Counted from the first letter of the stretch, positions 45,067-58,434 are shown. The stretch: 64,000 nt of DNA from Micromonospora sp. WMMD1155 (GCF_029581275.1 NZ_CP120742.1:904501-968500), one strand, 5' to 3'. Notes: a model not told the origin generated them from the sequence alone. Translations and numbers: made by a program.

Positions 45067-46061
45067 TGCCAGAGATCCTCGACCAGGCCCGGACCCAGGT
45101 CCTCGGCGACGGCGTCGGCCTCGACCAGGCCGGCATCCTCGCCGTGTTGAACCTGCCCGACGAGCACCTCCCCGCCGCCCTTCAGCTCGCTCACGACGTG
45201 CGCATGCGCTGGTGCGGCCCGGAGGTCGAGGTCGAGGGGATCGTCTCGCTGAAAACCGGCGGGTGCCCGGAGGACTGCCACTTCTGTTCCCAGTCCGGGC
45301 TGTTCACGTCCCCGGTGCGCTCGGTGTGGCTGGACATCCCGTCGCTGGTCGAGGCGGCGAAGCAGACCGCCGCCACCGGGGCGACCGAGTTCTGCATCGT
45401 CGCCGCGGTGCGCGGCCCGGACGCCCGGCTCATGAAGCAGATGCGCGAGGGCGTCGCCGCCATCAGGGCGGCCGTCGACATCCAGGTCGCGGCGTCGCTG
45501 GGCATGCTCACCAAGGAGCAGGTCGACGACCTGGTCGACATGGGCGTGCACCGCTACAACCACAACCTGGAGACCTGCCGGTCGTACTTCCCGAACGTGG
45601 TCACCACGCACTCCTGGGAGGAGCGCTGGGAGACCCTGCGGATGGTCCGCGACTCCGGCATGGAGGTGTGCTGCGGCGGGATCCTCGGCCTCGGCGAGAC
45701 CGTCGAGCAGCGGGCCGAGTTCGCCGCCCAGCTCGCCGAGCTCGACCCGCACGAGGTGCCGCTCAACTTCCTCAACCCCCGTCCCGGCACCCCGCTCGGT
45801 GACCGCCCGGTGGTGGAGGGCAAGGACGCACTGCGGGCCATCGCCGCGTTCCGGCTGGCCATGCCGCGCACCATCCTCCGGTACGCGGGCGGCCGGGAGA
45901 TCACCCTCGGTGACCTGGGCACCCGCGACGGTCTGCTCGGCGGCATCAACGCGGTGATCGTCGGCAACTACCTGACCACGCTGGGTCGACCGGCGACCGC
46001 CGACCTGGAGTTGCTGGACGAGCTGAAGATGCCGGTCAAGGCCCTCTCCGCGACGCTGTGA
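45066..46061 (+). CDS. bioB: Biotin synthase
   Basis: A 331-residue radical-SAM enzyme that inserts sulfur into dethiobiotin. The SAM cluster motif CPEDCHFC lies near 66-73, followed by SQSG and then [18 protein letters not shown], which carries the Cys/Asn/Arg residues of the second cluster and substrate site. The C-terminal [11 protein letters not shown] is standard. Divergent from bioF; GTG of the downstream bsaP gene overlaps its stop. Confidence 0.95.
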   Translation: MPEILDQARTQVLGDGVGLDQAGILAVLNLPDEHLPAALQLAHDVRMRWCGPEVEVEGIVSLKTGGCPEDCHFCSQSGLFTSPVRSVWLDIPSLVEAAKQTAATGATEFCIVAAVRGPDARLMKQMREGVAAIRAAVDIQVAASLGMLTKEQVDDLVDMGVHRYNHNLETCRSYFPNVVTTHSWEERWETLRMVRDSGMEVCCGGILGLGETVEQRAEFAAQLAELDPHEVPLNFLNPRPGTPLGDRPVVEGKDALRAIAAFRLAMPRTILRYAGGREITLGDLGTRDGLLGGINAVIVGNYLTTLGRPATADLELLDELKMPVKALSATL

Positions 46062-46258
46062 CGACGATGACGACGACGGAGCTGTGGTGCGACAGGTGCG
46101 GTGAGCCGGCGACGGCCACCGCGCACCCGGCCTGCGCCACGGCCCGCCGGTTGGAGCCGCCCCGGTTCTGCCGCCGGTGTCGGCGTCGGATGAAGGTGCA
46201 GGTTTTGCCGGTGGGTTGGTCGGCGGTCTGCGTCGAGCACGGGGAAGTCCGGGGCTGA
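46058..46258 (+). CDS. bsaP: Biotin synthase auxiliary protein
   Basis: A 66-residue cysteine-rich protein with six Cys in CxxC (11/14), single (26), CxxC (38/41) and single (58) arrangement. It overlaps the bioB stop by four bases, so translation is coupled. Small Cys-rich proteins immediately after bioB in actinobacteria (mycobacterial Rv1590) support BioB function; the match rests on position, size and Cys pattern. Starting at the fourth codon (ATG) is also possible. Confidence 0.8.
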   Translation: MTTMTTTELWCDRCGEPATATAHPACATARRLEPPRFCRRCRRRMKVQVLPVGWSAVCVEHGEVRG

Positions 46259-46263
46259 CGCCG

Positions 46264-46770
46264 ATGCTGCACGGGCGGGCGGTGACCCTGCGACCGGCGA
46301 CGGACACGGACGTGCCGGCCCTCGCGGCGATCCGGGCCGACCCGGAGGTGCGCCGGTGGTGGCGGGGCGGCGACGACCTGACCGGTGCCGTCCGCGCCGA
46401 CCTCGGCGACGACGACCTGCACGTGTACGCCATCGAGCACGACGGGCAGGTGGTCGGCGCGATCCAGTGGTACGCCGAGGCCGACCCGGACTACCGCCAC
46501 GCCAGCCTGGACGTCTTCCTCGACCCGGCGGTACGCGGCACCGGCCTGGGGGTGGACGCGATCCGTACCCTGGCCCGGCACCTCGTCGACGAGTACGGCC
46601 ACCACCGCTTCACGATCGACCCGGCGGCGGCGAACAGCGCCGCGATCCGCGCGTACGCCAAGGTGGGCTTCCGCCCGGTGGGCATCATGCGCCGCTACGA
46701 GCGCGGCGAGGACGGCCGCTGGCACGACGCCCTGCTGATGGATCTGCTCGCCGACGACCTGGTGGAGTGA
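46264..46770 (+). CDS. GNAT family acetyltransferase (AAC(6')-like)
   Basis: A 168-residue GNAT protein with LRPATDTDVPALAAI near the start, the acetyl-CoA loop region VRGTGLGVDAIRTLARHL, and DPAAANSAAIRAYAKVGFRPVG. The shape and motif order are close to aminoglycoside 6'-N-acetyltransferases and related amide acetylases, but substrate identity cannot be read from the sequence. ATG 46264 lies six bases after the bsaP stop, so it may be co-transcribed with bioB. Confidence 0.82.
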   Translation: MLHGRAVTLRPATDTDVPALAAIRADPEVRRWWRGGDDLTGAVRADLGDDDLHVYAIEHDGQVVGAIQWYAEADPDYRHASLDVFLDPAVRGTGLGVDAIRTLARHLVDEYGHHRFTIDPAAANSAAIRAYAKVGFRPVGIMRRYERGEDGRWHDALLMDLLADDLVE

Positions 46771-46875
46771 GCGGGCAGGCGCACCCGTGCCGGCGCGCCT
46801 GCCCGGCAGATGCGAGCCACACTGCCGTTCGCGGCATCTACCCCGTAACGCCCAAACCGGACTTATCGTGCTCTG

Positions 46876-49038
46876 GTGGGCGTGGACATCAGAGCAGCAG
46901 ACCGGAGCGCCGGTCCGGTTCTCGCGGGCCGGTTCCGCGGCGACATCGAGGGGCTGCGTGGGCTCGCGCTCGCCCTGGTGCTGGTCGGGCACGCCGGCAT
47001 CGCCGCCCTCCCGGCCGCCTTCGTCGCCGTCGACGTCTTCTTCGTGATCTCCGGCTTCCTGATCACCGGCCTACTCCTCGACGAGATCCGCCGGACCGGC
47101 CGCGTCCGCATCGTCGACTTCTACGCCCGCCGCGCCAAGCGGTTGCTGCCGGCCGCCAGCGTCGTCCTCGTGGCGAGCCTCCTGCTCACCTATCTGTTCC
47201 TGCCTCCGATCCGCTGGTCCGAGACCGCACGGGACGCTCTGGCCAGTGCCGCCTACGCGATGAACTGGCGTCTGGTCGAGCAGTCGACCGACTACCTGCG
47301 TTCCGAGGAGGCCCCCAGCATCCTCCAGCACTACTGGTCGCTCGCCGTGGAGGAGCAGTTCTACCTGGTCTGGCCGCTGCTGCTGCTCGTCGTCGCCCGA
47401 TACGTCACGCGCCGCACCTCCCGGCGTACCGGCGCGCGGCGTCCTCTCCCGCGTAGCCTTCCGGGCCGACACCGCCGACCGTTCCTCGGCGACCGGACGG
47501 CCCCGTGGCTGCTCGCCGCCTTCGCCGTGGTCGGCATCCCGTCGCTGGCGTGGTCGATCCACCTGAGCCAGACCGAACCCGCCCGGGCATACCTCGTCAC
47601 CACCACCCGGATGTGGGAACTGGCGTTGGGCGGTGGGCTGGCGATCCTCAGTGGGCACCTGACCCGCCTGCCGCGTCCCGCCGCGATCACGCTCGGCTGG
47701 GCCGGTATGGCCACCGTAGCCCTCGCCGCGATGCTGATCCGACCGGAGACGGCCGCCTACCCCGGACACCTGGCATTGCTGCCCACGCTCGGCGCGGTCG
47801 CGATAATCGCGGCCGGCCCGAGCGCCGGTCGACACGGGCCCGCCCTACTGCTCAACCGGCGGCCGACGCGTGCGGTGGGGGCGGTGTCGTACTCGTGGTA
47901 TCTGTGGCACTGGCCACTGCTGGTGGTGGCGGAAGCGCGGTGGGGCCCACTGGACACGTCCGCCGGACTCGCGATGATCCTCTGCTCGGCGGTGCCGGCC
48001 GTGCTGACGTACCACCTGGTGGAGAACCCGTTCCGGTACGCGCGGATCTCCAGAGCGCGCGTGCTGCGCATGGGACTGATCGCCACGGGCATGACAGTCG
48101 TCGCCGGAATCGGACTGCAACTGGCGGTCCGGCCACCCACGTCCCCCGGCCCCGCTCCTGCCGAAATCGCCGGCGCCGTTTCGCCGGGAGCGCCACCCGG
48201 GGACGGCAGGGCCACCGCGCCGGTGGACCGGTTCGCCCGCATCACGCCCGATCCCCTGGACGCCCGGGACGACCTGCCCGACGTCTACCGCGACGACTGC
48301 GTCACACAGGCGCAGGACGCCAGCCTGCGCAGTTGCACCTACGGTGACCGGAATTCGGCGGTGGAGGTGGCGGTGGCCGGCGACTCACACGCGGCGCACT
48401 GGGTGCCCGCTCTCCAGGCCATCGCGGCGGAGCGCGGCTGGCGACTGGTCACCTACATCAAGACCACGTGTTCCTTCCTGAAGGCACCGATCACCGTCGC
48501 CGGGCGGTCGGACCCGAGCTGTACGGAGTGGAACAGCAGGTTGCGCAAGGCCCTGACCGGCGAGCGGCGGCCCCGGCTGCTCATCGTCTCCAGCGTGACC
48601 CAGATCCCGTCGGTACGCGGCAGCACGCCGCCGCCGGGCTCGGCGACCGCAGACGCGCAGACGGTGGCGTTGTCGGAGACCTGGTCCGAGGTGACCGCCG
48701 CCGGCCTGCCCCTGGTGGTCATCCGGGACACCCCGTCGTTCACTGTGGACATCGCCGAGTGCGTGTCGGCCCATCGCGAACGGCTCACCGCCTGTGCGCA
48801 GCCCCGGGAGCGCGCCCTCGCCTGGGGCGTACCGCAGGAGCGCGCCGCGGCCGCGGTGCCGGACGTCCGGCTGGCCGACCTCAACGAGTTCATCTGCCCC
48901 ACCGAACGGTGCCCCGCCGTCATCGGCGGGTTGCTCGTCTACCGCGACGCGCATCACCTGACCGCCACGTACGCCCGCAGCCTCGCCCCGCAGCTGCACG
49001 AGCGGTTACGTCACCTCCTGTCACCACGGCTGCCGTGA
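46876..49038 (+). CDS. Membrane O-acyltransferase with SGNH domain (OafA/YrhL type)
   Basis: A 720-residue protein. The acyltransferase-3 half (about 15-410) has the RGDIEGLRGLAL start, GHAGI and VDVFFVISGFLITG and about ten transmembrane helices. A C-terminal SGNH-type domain (about 480-720) has VAGDSHAAHW (Ser of the GDS motif) and a final DAHHLT (Asp-x2-His). Such proteins transfer acetyl or other acyl groups to surface polysaccharides or peptidoglycan. GTG 46876 is used. It ends before a large inverted repeat. Confidence 0.88.
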   Translation: MGVDIRAADRSAGPVLAGRFRGDIEGLRGLALALVLVGHAGIAALPAAFVAVDVFFVISGFLITGLLLDEIRRTGRVRIVDFYARRAKRLLPAASVVLVASLLLTYLFLPPIRWSETARDALASAAYAMNWRLVEQSTDYLRSEEAPSILQHYWSLAVEEQFYLVWPLLLLVVARYVTRRTSRRTGARRPLPRSLPGRHRRPFLGDRTAPWLLAAFAVVGIPSLAWSIHLSQTEPARAYLVTTTRMWELALGGGLAILSGHLTRLPRPAAITLGWAGMATVALAAMLIRPETAAYPGHLALLPTLGAVAIIAAGPSAGRHGPALLLNRRPTRAVGAVSYSWYLWHWPLLVVAEARWGPLDTSAGLAMILCSAVPAVLTYHLVENPFRYARISRARVLRMGLIATGMTVVAGIGLQLAVRPPTSPGPAPAEIAGAVSPGAPPGDGRATAPVDRFARITPDPLDARDDLPDVYRDDCVTQAQDASLRSCTYGDRNSAVEVAVAGDSHAAHWVPALQAIAAERGWRLVTYIKTTCSFLKAPITVAGRSDPSCTEWNSRLRKALTGERRPRLLIVSSVTQIPSVRGSTPPPGSATADAQTVALSETWSEVTAAGLPLVVIRDTPSFTVDIAECVSAHRERLTACAQPRERALAWGVPQERAAAAVPDVRLADLNEFICPTERCPAVIGGLLVYRDAHHLTATYARSLAPQLHERLRHLLSPRLP

Positions 49039-49128
49039 CGAGCCGACGTTGGCACCCGGCGGCGTGAGCCCTCGCGTCAACCGTCCCAGCCTCGCGAAAC
49101 CGGCAGGTTATCCCCGGGCACGCACCGG

Positions 49129-49178
49129 CGAGATCTTGGACAGCTCCCGGCCGCGAACGGCAACTGTCCAAGATCTCG
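49129..49178. repeat. Long inverted repeat between convergent genes
   Basis: Two perfect 15-bp arms (49129-49143 and 49164-49178, CGAGATCTTGGACAG and its complement) around a 20-base loop. It lies between the acyltransferase and the GH9 cellulase, both pointing inward. Thermodynamically it is strong and could terminate both. Its shape and isolation from other signals fit a dispersed palindromic element. Confidence 0.75.
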
Positions 49179-49191
49179 TGGATCCGGTGGC

Positions 49192-52155
<2,964 letters not shown>

Positions 52156-52198
52156 CTACCGGCGACAGCGGGGGTGGCGGTGTGGCCACGGGAGGCCA

Positions 52199-52230
52199 TG
52201 GAAGCGCTCCCATGGATAACCGACAATGTA
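52199..52230 (-). promoter_or_regulatory. CebR-like operator and probable promoter of the GH9 gene
   Basis: TGGAAGCGCTCCCA at 52199-52212 (plus strand) is one base from the perfect TGGGAGCGCTCCCA operator of the cellulose-utilisation repressor CebR of streptomycetes. It sits inside a longer palindrome at 52196-52215. On the minus strand a -10-like TACATT lies at 52230-52225 with TTCCCA 17 bp upstream, placing the start near 52218 and the operator just downstream. This position suits repression. Confidence 0.7.
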
Positions 52231-52524
52231 ATGGGCGAGTGCTCCGTTGGGAAGTCCGTCGGCCGAGCCGGGCGTGCGCGGACGCACTTCCGTACTCGCG
52301 AGTAACAATGCGGACCATCTCACACAATCGATGTACGTCGATTCATTGTCGGCGTCACCGCAGCTCACGACGCACGGTCGGGAAGAGATTCTCGCGCCGC
52401 CCAGACGCGTCGGCGGCCAGCCAGACAAACGTACTGTTGCTGACCGGCTACTGGGCGCGAGACAGTACCGATCACCAGCGGTGCCATCGACGCCGCCGTT
52501 CCCGGTCGACAGTGAGGAGGAACG
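52216..52524. other. Intergenic region between GH9 and aldehyde dehydrogenase with palindromes
   Basis: About 310 bases between two divergent genes. It contains TACTCGCGAGTA (52293-52304, perfect), AATCGATGTACGTCGATT (52326-52343, one mismatched pair) and an inverted pair GTACTGT / ACAGTAC (52431-52437 and 52462-52468). I see no short gene here. At least one of these may be the operator for the aldehyde dehydrogenase gene. GAGGAGGAAC precedes its ATG. Confidence 0.5.
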
Positions 52525-54090
52525 ATGGCACTACGACTCGCCGACGGCACCGCCTGGTCCGACATCCTGGCCCGCGCGGTGGCCGCCACCCCGGAGGCGT
52601 TCGGCACCGAAGTCGACGGCGTCACCACCCTGCACAACCTGGTCGAGGGCGCGTGGCGGGCGGTCGGCCGGCCCGCCCCGGTCCACACCCCGGTGGACAA
52701 CACCGTCGTCGTCAACCTGCCCCGACTCGACGCCGACACCGCCCGCGCCGCGGTCACGCACGCCGCCGCCGCGCACCGGGAGTGGGCCCGGACCCCGCTC
52801 GCCGAGCGTCAGGCCCGCGTCCGCGAGGCACTGGAATCACTCACCGCCCACCGCGACCTGCTCGCCATGCTGCTGGTCTGGGAGATCGGCAAACCCTGGC
52901 GGCTGGCCTGCGCCGACGTGGACCGGGCGCTCGACGGCGTCCGCTGGTACGTGGGCGAGATCGACCGGATGCTCGCCGACGGCCGTGCGCCGCTGACCGG
53001 CCCGGTCAGCAACATCGCGTCGTGGAACTACCCGATGAGCGTCCTGGTCCACGCCGAACTGGTACAACTGCTGGCCGGGAACGCCGTCATCGCCAAGACC
53101 CCGTCCCAGGGCGGCGCGGTCTGTCTGACCGTCGCGCACGCGTTGATGCGCCGCGCCGGCCTGCCCGCCACCCTCGTCAGCGGCGGGGGCGAGGAACTGT
53201 CCGAGGTGCTGGTCCGGGCACCCGAGATCGGTGCCGTCGCCTTCGTCGGCGGCCGCTCCAACGGCGGCAAGGTCGCCGCCGCCCTGCTCGACAGCGACAA
53301 GCGGCACTTCATCGAGCAGGAGGGCCTCAACGCCTGGGGCATCTGGAACTTCTCCCAGTGGGACCTGCTCGCCGCGCACCTCAAGAAGGGCTTCGAGTAC
53401 GGCAAGCAGCGCTGCACCGCGTACCCCCGGTTCGTGGTGCAGCGCGACCTGGTCGACGAGTTCCTCGACATGTACCTGCCGGTCGTCCGCTCGGTCCGTT
53501 TCGGTCACCCCCTCGCTGTCGGCGACGACTGGGCGGACGGCGACCCGCTGCCCGAACTGGACTTCGGGCCACTGATCAGCGCGGCAAAGGCCGACGAGCT
53601 GCACCGCAAGGTCGACGAGGCGGTACGCGGCGGCGCGGTGCCCCTGCACCGGGGCAAGCTCACCGGCGCGCCGTTCCTGCCCGGGCAGGACACCTCGGCG
53701 TACGTCGCGCCGTCGGTGCTGCTCGCCCCGCCCGGCCGGTCCCGGTTGATGCACGCCGAGCCGTTCGGGCCGGTCGACACGATCGTCGTGGTGGACACCA
53801 CCGACGAGCTGCTGGCCGCGATGAACGCGTCCAACGGCGCGCTGGTGGCGTCGCTGGCCTGCGACGACATCGAGGAGGCCGGCAAGCTCGCCGAGGACCT
53901 CCAGGCGTTCAAGGTGGGCATCAACAAGCCACGGTCCCGGGGCGACCGGGACGAACCGTTCGGCGGTCGGGGCGCCTCCTGGAAGGGCGCGTTCGTCGGC
54001 GGGGACCTCCTCGTCCAGGCCGTCACCGTCGGCGGCGCCGGGCGGCTCTACGGCAACTTCCCCGACTACAGCAGCTACCCCGCGACCTGA
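52525..54090 (+). CDS. Aldehyde dehydrogenase family protein
   Basis: A 521-residue NAD(P)-dependent aldehyde dehydrogenase. NIASWNYP near 170 and AKTPS near 190 form the coenzyme site. The catalytic Cys lies in YGKQRCTAYP near 295. The general-base region reads EQEGLNAWG where most members have a GG after E-L, so cofactor or substrate contacts may differ. ATG 52525 has a strong GAGGAGGAACG site. The substrate is not clear; neighbours give no pathway clue. Confidence 0.85.
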   Translation: MALRLADGTAWSDILARAVAATPEAFGTEVDGVTTLHNLVEGAWRAVGRPAPVHTPVDNTVVVNLPRLDADTARAAVTHAAAAHREWARTPLAERQARVREALESLTAHRDLLAMLLVWEIGKPWRLACADVDRALDGVRWYVGEIDRMLADGRAPLTGPVSNIASWNYPMSVLVHAELVQLLAGNAVIAKTPSQGGAVCLTVAHALMRRAGLPATLVSGGGEELSEVLVRAPEIGAVAFVGGRSNGGKVAAALLDSDKRHFIEQEGLNAWGIWNFSQWDLLAAHLKKGFEYGKQRCTAYPRFVVQRDLVDEFLDMYLPVVRSVRFGHPLAVGDDWADGDPLPELDFGPLISAAKADELHRKVDEAVRGGAVPLHRGKLTGAPFLPGQDTSAYVAPSVLLAPPGRSRLMHAEPFGPVDTIVVVDTTDELLAAMNASNGALVASLACDDIEEAGKLAEDLQAFKVGINKPRSRGDRDEPFGGRGASWKGAFVGGDLLVQAVTVGGAGRLYGNFPDYSSYPAT

Positions 54091-54098
54091 CGCGGCAC

Positions 54099-54147
54099 GC
54101 GGAAGGGCCCCTGCTACGCGCCCGGCGTCAGCAGGGTGCCCTTCCGC
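54099..54147. terminator. Hairpin between convergent genes, overlapping the ACT-GNAT stop
   Basis: Arms 54099-54115 and 54130-54147 pair over about 17 bp with one bulged base (GCGGAAGGGCCCCTGCT against its complement). It lies directly after the aldehyde dehydrogenase stop and covers the last codons and stop of the convergent ACT-GNAT gene. Its GGAAGGGCCCC form is typical of a terminator-like repeat I associate with Micromonospora-type genomes. Confidence 0.72.
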
Positions 54148-55178
54148 TGCGTGGCGAGCGGGACGGTCACGGTGAGCAACGCGCCGTCACATTCGGTCGA
54201 GCCGACCCGACCCGACCGGCGCAGCGTACGCAGCATCGGGGCGTTCTCGGCCTGCACGTGCAGCACCAGCGCCGCGTACCCGGCCTCGTCGGCGTGCTTG
54301 GCCAGCCGGCGCAGCAACGCCGTGCCCAGCCCACGCCGCTGCCAGTCGTCGCGCACCAGCAGCGCCACCTCGGCCTCGTCGCCCTCGCCGAGCAGGTTCG
54401 CCATGGCGACGACCGACTCGCCCGCACCGTCCGGCCCGGTGGCGACCGCGACCAGGGTCACGCCTCGGCTCGGCTCCAACAACCGACGCAGCCGGTCCGG
54501 TCGCGGCAGCGCCGCCCCACCCAGGTATCGGCGGTGCCGGCTGCGCGGCGAGCACGCCTCGTGCAACTCCCGTACGCCGGGCAGGTCGTCGGCGCAGGCC
54601 GGTCGCACGGCCACCTCGACACCGTCGGGCAGCACCAGTGTGACCTGTTCGGCGGCCCGACGAGCCACGGTGGCGGCCAACTCGACCAGGGCCTGCGCCC
54701 GGGCGTACTCCGCCGGGGTGAACGCGGGCGCGGCCCGGCGCAGCGCGAACGAGCCGCCCGCCGGGTCGGCAAGGGACATGCTCGCTCCGGTGATCCCCCG
54801 GTCGACGCCGACGGACGCCGGCCGCCAGCTGACCGAGTCGGCGCCGAGCAGCGTCCGCAGCGCCTCACCCGTCGCGTCCGGGTCACGCACCAGCCGGTTG
54901 GCCAGCCCGAGCACCCGGGTGGGCTGGTCGGCCAGGCCGCGCGCCTCGCTGCGCGCCACCCAGCAGTCCCGACCCCGACCCCGCTCGACGGCGGCGACCA
55001 ACTCGGCCTCGTCGAGGGTGTCCGGTGCGTCGACCAGGAAGTCGTCCACCGCGCCCTGTTCGGTGGGCTGCACCTGCACGGTGAGGATGTTGACCCCGCG
55101 CAGCGCGAGGCTGGCCGTGAGCACCGACAGGTAACCCGGCCGGTCGTCCACCGTCGCTCGGATCCGCCACAACGTCAT
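54114..55178 (-). CDS. ACT domain-GNAT acetyltransferase fusion
   Basis: A 354-residue protein: an N-terminal ACT domain (WRIRATVDDRPGYLSVLTASLA, about 3-75), a ~110-residue middle region, and a C-terminal GNAT domain (about 185-340; DDLPGVRELHEACSP and the acetyl-CoA loop RDDWQRRGLGTALLRRL). ACT domains sense small ligands, mostly amino acids, so the acetyltransferase is probably under amino-acid control. The neighbouring gene is a second ACT protein with a similar start. The last codons overlap a hairpin. Confidence 0.85.
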   Translation of the reverse strand: MTLWRIRATVDDRPGYLSVLTASLALRGVNILTVQVQPTEQGAVDDFLVDAPDTLDEAELVAAVERGRGRDCWVARSEARGLADQPTRVLGLANRLVRDPDATGEALRTLLGADSVSWRPASVGVDRGITGASMSLADPAGGSFALRRAAPAFTPAEYARAQALVELAATVARRAAEQVTLVLPDGVEVAVRPACADDLPGVRELHEACSPRSRHRRYLGGAALPRPDRLRRLLEPSRGVTLVAVATGPDGAGESVVAMANLLGEGDEAEVALLVRDDWQRRGLGTALLRRLAKHADEAGYAALVLHVQAENAPMLRTLRRSGRVGSTECDGALLTVTVPLATQRKGTLLTPGA

Positions 55179-55267
55179 GGTTGGCTCCCTTCCCCGGTAA
55201 GAGCCTCACCCTCGCCTGTTGCCGCCCGGTTGCTCGGCGGTGTCGACCCGGGAACTCCTCGAGCCGC

Positions 55268-55969
55268 TCAGGGGCCGGTGACCACCGGGGGCGCGCCGAC
55301 CAGGTCGAGCCGGTCGCCGAGGATCACCGTGCTGGCCCGGACGAGCTGGGTGAGCCGATCCACCTCGGTGCTGTGGAACCCGGCGGCGCAGAGCGTCTCG
55401 GTGTGTTCGCGGGCGACGACCAGCACCAGGCCCGCCCGGCCGAACGGCGCGATCGCGTGGTGGGTGCCGTCGGGCGTGGTCATCGACCTGCCGCGCAGCG
55501 GGGTCACCTCCGGCAACCGCAACGGCACGGGGGTACGCCAGCTCGCGTGCCCCACCGTCGCCCCTCCGCCCCCGGTGCGCGAGGCCCAGTCGACGGGCAC
55601 CACCGCGGCGACGGCCCAGTCGGCCGCCAGCAGGCCCGGCACCGCGTCGACGAGGGTGGCGAGCCCGTCGGCCGGGTTGGCCGCGACCTGGGCCAGCAAC
55701 TCCGCGTCCTGCCCGGTGGTGGTGGGCGCGCCGATCGCCCGCCACACGCCGTCCACCCGTACCCCGGGAATCGCCGCCAGACCGGCCAGCAGCCGCTCCA
55801 CCCGGGCCGCGCCCGGCCAGACCACCGTGAAGTCGTCCACCGCCCGCCCGCCGAGTCGTTCGAGGACCACCACCTGGACGATGTCCGCACCGGAGACGCC
55901 CAGCGTGCGGGCGACCTGGCCGAGCGTGCCCGGACGGTCCGGCAGGGTGACCCGAACTCGCAGCAACAT
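55268..55969 (-). CDS. ACT domain regulatory protein
   Basis: A 233-residue protein whose N-terminal ACT domain (LLRVRVTLPDRPGTLGQVARTLGVSGADIVQ, about 1-75) is very similar to that of the ACT-GNAT gene 89 bp downstream. The rest has a GAPTTT...AGLLAADWAV region and a C-terminal half (REHTETLCAAGFHSTEVDRL) of unclear fold. No catalytic motif is seen. ATG 55969 is used; upstream frame is not protein-like. The two ACT genes are probably a duplication that diverged. Confidence 0.8.
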   Translation of the reverse strand: MLLRVRVTLPDRPGTLGQVARTLGVSGADIVQVVVLERLGGRAVDDFTVVWPGAARVERLLAGLAAIPGVRVDGVWRAIGAPTTTGQDAELLAQVAANPADGLATLVDAVPGLLAADWAVAAVVPVDWASRTGGGGATVGHASWRTPVPLRLPEVTPLRGRSMTTPDGTHHAIAPFGRAGLVLVVAREHTETLCAAGFHSTEVDRLTQLVRASTVILGDRLDLVGAPPVVTGP

Positions 55970-56119
55970 GTCTGTCCCTCCGCTCGGCGGGCCGGCCACA
56001 GTGCGGCCGGCAGGCTGGACCCAGCCTGGTCGGTGACCATTTCGTCCCTGTTGCCGGGCCATGTCCCGAGGGCAAAATCTGACCTTGACAACGTGAGCGG
56101 GCTGCCATCAACTAGTCGG

Positions 56120-57198
56120 ATGAGCGATCCGGCCGTCGATTCGTTCCGGCCGGAGGCCGTTCCCAACTCCCCCGCCGGGCTGGCCCTGGACCACCTCGGC
56201 GCCTACCTGGCGCAGCACCGGCCGGAGCTGGCCGCCGGGTCGCTGCGAGCTGAGCTGATCGCGGGCGGCAAGTCCAACCTCACCTACCTGCTGCACCTCG
56301 GCGACCGCGAGGTCGTGCTGCGCCGTCCCCCGCTGGGGCACGTGCTGGCGACCGCGCACGACATGGCTCGCGAGTTCCGGGTCATCTCGGCGCTGGCCCC
56401 GACCGGCGTGCCGGTGCCGGGGGCGCTGCTGCTCTGCACCGACCCGGAGGTGATCGGCGCGCCGTTCTACCTGATGGAACGGATGCCCGGCGAGGTGTTC
56501 CGCACCCGCGCGCAGACCGACCCGCTGGGCGACGAGCGCCGCCGGGCCCTCGCCATGGCGATGATGGACACGCTCGCCGCGCTGCACGGCGTCGAGCCGT
56601 CCAGCGTCGGGCTCGGCGACTTCGGCCGCCCCGAGGGCTACCTGGCTCGGCAGGTCCGCCGCTGGGCCGGTCAGCTCGACCGCTCGCGCAGCCGCCCCCT
56701 GCCCGGCATCGACGAGCTGCGTGACCTGCTCGCGGCGACCGCCCCGGAGGGCGCGAACAGCGGCCGGATCGTGCACGGCGACTACCGGCTGGACAATCTC
56801 CTCGCCTCGGCCGACCCGGTGACCGTGCACGCGGTGCTCGACTGGGAGATGGCCACCCTCGGCGACCCCCTGGCCGACCTGGGGCTGCTGCTGACGTACT
56901 GGGACGTGCTGGGCGGCAGCGAGACCTCCGCGGGCAACCCGGTCGCCGACGGTCTCGGTCCGCGCGCCGGCTTCCCCACCGGCGGCGAGCTGATCGACAG
57001 GTACGCCGGGCGCAGCGACGTGGACGTCGGGCCACTGCACTGGCACGTGGCGCTGGGCTGCTTCAAGCTCGCCGTGATCTGCGAGGGCATCCACTACCGG
57101 CACACGCTCGGGCAGACGCTCGGCGAGGGCTTCGACCGGATCGGCGAGATGGTGGCACCGCTGGTCGCACACGGGCTGACCGCCGCCAGGGAGCGGTG

Positions 57199-57199
<1 letters not shown>
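56120..57199 (+). CDS. Phosphotransferase family kinase (ACAD10/LvaA-like)
   Basis: A 359-residue aminoglycoside-phosphotransferase-fold kinase. [10 protein letters not shown] near 50, VLRRPP near 75, the Brenner motif [11 protein letters not shown] near 218 and [15 protein letters not shown] near 240 are intact. This subgroup is the kinase domain of ACAD10/11, and in bacteria LvaA, which phosphorylates 4-hydroxyacyl-CoA. ATG 56120 is chosen; the frame extends upstream but over the divergent ACT gene. TGATG overlap with the acyl-CoA dehydrogenase gene. Confidence 0.88.
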
Positions 57200-58406
<1,207 letters not shown>

Positions 58407-58410
<4 letters not shown>

Positions 58411-58434
58411 CCCCCCGGTCCTGCGGGAGGTCAG
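58407..58434. terminator. Hairpin between acyl-CoA dehydrogenase and CebR-like gene
   Basis: Arms 58407-58417 and 58424-58434 pair over 11 bp with one mismatch and a 6-base loop, overlapping the stop of each convergent gene. Modest strength, no T-run. Confidence 0.5.

Noticed and set aside
52182..56036. A 1284-codon plus-strand frame across the aldehyde dehydrogenase and ACT genes
   Set aside because: It is an accidental frame over three real genes; the translated residues are Arg/Gly/Pro-rich noise.
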